A DNA stretch of 64,000 nt from Fen-1298 sp963833465 (GTDB taxonomy: Bacteria > Bacteroidota > Ignavibacteria > UBA10030), in assembly GCA_963833465.1 (NCBI GenBank), contig CAWHXW010000003.1, positions 124,001-188,000 of the forward strand, given 5' to 3'. Within the stretch, counting starts at the first letter, position 1; each line of letters begins with the position of its first letter. This document shows, piece by piece, positions 61,672-64,000 of the stretch. The notes under the pieces were generated by a model that had not been told where the DNA came from, ran no database searches, and saw only the letters and a program-made list of their open reading frames with translations. Both the position numbers and the translations under genes were made by a program.

Positions 61672-64000
61672 ATGAAAAAAACAATGAGAACAATCATTTT
61701 GATAGTAACGGTTATTTGGACTTTGCCTTGCTATTCACAATCTCCAGTTTATCCTAATCTATACAAGGTTCAAATTATTACAACAGTTTCATATGATTCG
61801 TCCGCTTATATGTATTATTATTCGTATAAATTAAATAATGATTTGAATAATAAAGGAAACTTACAGGAATTTGAAATTGATATTTCACGTGCCAACAATA
61901 CGATCAGTTTAGATACTATTGGACTTCGCTTTGCTGGCAGTGGTTTTATGGAACGTATGTTTAGACAAGATTTTCCTCCGAGGCAACAAAGTGTCGTCCC
62001 AGTTGGTTTTCCAACTGTCCCCAATATACATTGGACAGCAACACTGAATAATAGACCAACTGCGCTTATTTTTGCTAACTCGTTCTTTGTAAAACCCGGG
62101 AACAGTATTGAAGGAATTGTCATAATGAGTAAAGGACTCCCATGTATTCGAGGTTTTGTCGTTAGACCAAACTTCCAGGATGATCTTTTGTTCCCTAATC
62201 CGGATGATACAACTATCACCTATTACGTTCCACCAGAGGATTCGGTTCGCGAGGTCGTGAATTACCATGGTTTTACAATTGGTCCTTCTGCTCCACTAAT
62301 TAACTTTATCCCGATTGTATGGTGCGACACACTTACCAGCTATACAACACAATCCCGCGCAATGAGCTGGATAAAAGATGATGCAACGGCAAATAAATAT
62401 CTCGGCTATTTTGCATCAGCAAAGATAAAACTTGTGCAACAGGATATCATCGGGGCAAGAACTGTTCTCCTTCAAGTTCTTAAAGATGTTGATATCGATA
62501 GCACTGCAAACCCCGCCACACAGACGGCGGGCAAGCTTACCAGCGAGGCATACGCACTTATTTGCTGCAACACAAAGTATTTGTTGGCTCAATTGCCGCC
62601 CATCTTGATCGTCAAGCTTATCAACAGCACAGGATCACTACTTACGAACGGAACGCTTCAATATAGCGATACTACGTGGAAAGATGCCGTAAACAACAAC
62701 GACGGCACATTTACAATTACTACAACAAAGAAAAAACTCTCGCTGCGTATGACGTATGCGGGTGGCACACAAACAAAATCAAATGTTAAAATCACAAATA
62801 ATACAGTAATAATTTTCCAGACAAAAAATGTTGCTGTTAATCTGCAAAATAGCCAAGGCACTCCATTAGACACGGGTATAGTGCAATATAATGCGAGTGG
62901 CTGGCAAGATTTCGGAACAACAACAAACGGCGTTATAACGAAAGAACTTCTTCCTATAAAATATACATTTCGTCTAACGTATAATGGAGCTACGGTTAGT
63001 AAAGCACAGAACATCGATTCCAATGCAACAGTAGTATTTCAAACCGTTCCTGCAACAGTGAAGTTACAAACAAGTACCGGTTACTCCATTGGACACAGGA
63101 ATCGTAGAATATAACTCAGGCGGCTGGAGAAGTTTCGGAACAACATCAAACGGAGTCGTTACGAAAGAACTTCTTCCTATAAAATATACATTTCGTCTAA
63201 CGTATAATGGAGCTACGGTTAGTAAAGCACAGAACATCGATTCAAATGCAACGATTGTATTTCAAACTATTCCAACAACGGTAAAATTACAAACAAGCAC
63301 TGGCACTCCTTTAGATACAGGCATCGTGCAATTTGATGCTAGCGGCTGGAAAAACTTTGGAACAACTTTGAATGGTGTCGTTACAAAAGAACTCCTTCCG
63401 ACAAAATATAACTTCCGTATGACATATAACGGAGCTGCAGTTACAAAATCACAGAGCCTTGATTCTAACGCAACAGTTGTATTCCATACAATTCCTGCAA
63501 TTGTTCAACTGCAAACGAGCACCGGCGCTCCGTTGGACACGGGAATCGTAGAATATAACTCCGGCGGCTGGAGAAGTTTCGGAACAACATTAAATGGTGT
63601 CATAACAAAAGAACTGCTCTCGGTGAAATATACATTCCGTATAACGTATAATAGTGCTACAATCAGCAAAGCACAGAATATTGATTCAAATTCAACGGTT
63701 GTATTTCAAACTATTCCGGTTCAGGTGCAATTGCAAACCAGCGCCGGCTTGCCATTGGATACAGGATATGTTCAATATAATTCTGGTGGCTGGCGTCCAT
63801 TTGGTACAACATCGAATGGCGTAGTATCGTCAGAGCTACTTCCGACAAAATACAATTTCCGCATAACATATAATTCCGCAACCGTAAGTAAAGCTCAGAA
63901 TGTTGATTCTAATTCAACAGTCATATTCCAAACAATTCCAATAAGAGTCCAACTGCAATCAAGCATCGGCAATCCTTTAGACACAGGAACGGTGCAATAT
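61672..64000 (+). CDS. Exported repeat protein, paralog B (frameshifted, runs off the window)
   Basis: It starts at the ATG at 61672 (AGGAAG upstream). Residues 1-300 are a full paralog of protein A, with signal peptide MKKTMRTIILIVTVIWTLP. Then come seven tandem repeats of 74 residues (222 bp), each with G-x-P-L-D-T-G, W-x-x-F-G-T-T, TKELLP, F-R-x-T-Y and IDSNATVVFQT. They look like Ig-like or carboxypeptidase-regulatory-type beta domains. In the third repeat one extra T (63081-63082) shifts the frame, which closes at 63114. In the +1 frame the repeats continue unbroken to the window's end. This is either a sequencing error or a real frameshift. Confidence 0.72.
62611..64000 (+). repeat. 222-bp tandem repeats in paralog B
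   Basis: The L codon of each unit is at 62842, 63064, 63287, 63509, 63731 and 63953: spacing 222 bases each time, plus one at the frameshift. A degenerate unit starts near 62617. Nucleotide identity is high among the later units. The array continues beyond the window. Confidence 0.92.

Noticed and set aside
62611..64000. A repeat array that could be taken for CRISPR
   Set aside because: The period is a constant 222 bases (74 codons), the units are fully coding, and there are no unique spacers. It is a protein repeat.
57701..64000. Type IX secretion sorting domain on the exported proteins
   Set aside because: The first two proteins end without a recognisable C-terminal sorting domain, and the third runs off the window, so nothing supports it.

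Overview
The window is a bacterial chromosome segment around a replication origin. Genes from about 8 kb to 30.8 kb lie on the minus strand (hrpB, priA, larC, waaA, dnaX, lon, murQ, rsmG, mnmG, mnmE, yidC, yidD, rnpA, rpmH). From 31.4 kb the strand switches to plus with dnaA, dnaN, recF, dciA, gyrB and gyrA. The switch, DnaA-box-like sites on both sides of dnaA, and two near-perfect parS sites about 5-7 kb to the left all fit an origin at about 31-33 kb. AT-rich DNA, Kdo transferase (an LPS-type outer membrane), large secreted repeat proteins and the gene content suggest a Gram-negative of the Bacteroidota/Chlorobiota (FCB) group, perhaps Ignavibacteria-like. That placement is an inference.

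Layout. 0-2 kb: start of an unidentified gene, an SDR oxidoreductase and a nitroreductase-family protein. 2-7.4 kb: an accessory stretch with two same-orientation IS3-type ends about 3.2 kb apart, and single plus-strand genes (small membrane protein, DUF952, NTF2-like, SGNH hydrolase, TlpA-like thioredoxin), ending at a tRNA-Gly(CCC). 8-30.8 kb: minus-strand housekeeping block. 30.8-41.1 kb: origin and dnaA-dnaN-recF-dciA-gyrB-gyrA, then a VanZ-like protein.

41.3-50.1 kb: a defence-type island. It holds an AbrB/VapC toxin-antitoxin pair, a type I restriction-modification system (hsdR, hsdM, hsdS) whose spacers are filled with a palindromic repeat family that also brackets a small GIY-YIG nuclease gene, a broken duplicate of the hsdS start, and a tight three-gene operon. 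That operon encodes a STAS-like/GHKL ATPase, a DUF4325 STAS-like protein and a PIN-domain protein. It looks like a partner-switching module driving an RNase and is the best candidate here for an undescribed system.

50.3-57.4 kb: a MacAB/Lol-type ABC export operon (adaptor, ATPase, two permeases), then alanine dehydrogenase with a 4-hydroxybutyrate/acetyl-CoA transferase. 57.7-64 kb: a 1007-residue exported protein with an M15-peptidase-like end, and two tandem paralogous exported proteins. The second paralog carries at least six 74-residue repeats, runs off the window and contains a one-base frameshift.

Recoding recurs as a theme. larC is split between two frames, and dnaX has an A10 run after its ATPase/domain III portion where slippage either way meets a stop at once. 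lon has a clear promoter followed by two mutually exclusive hairpins and a U-rich tract in its leader.
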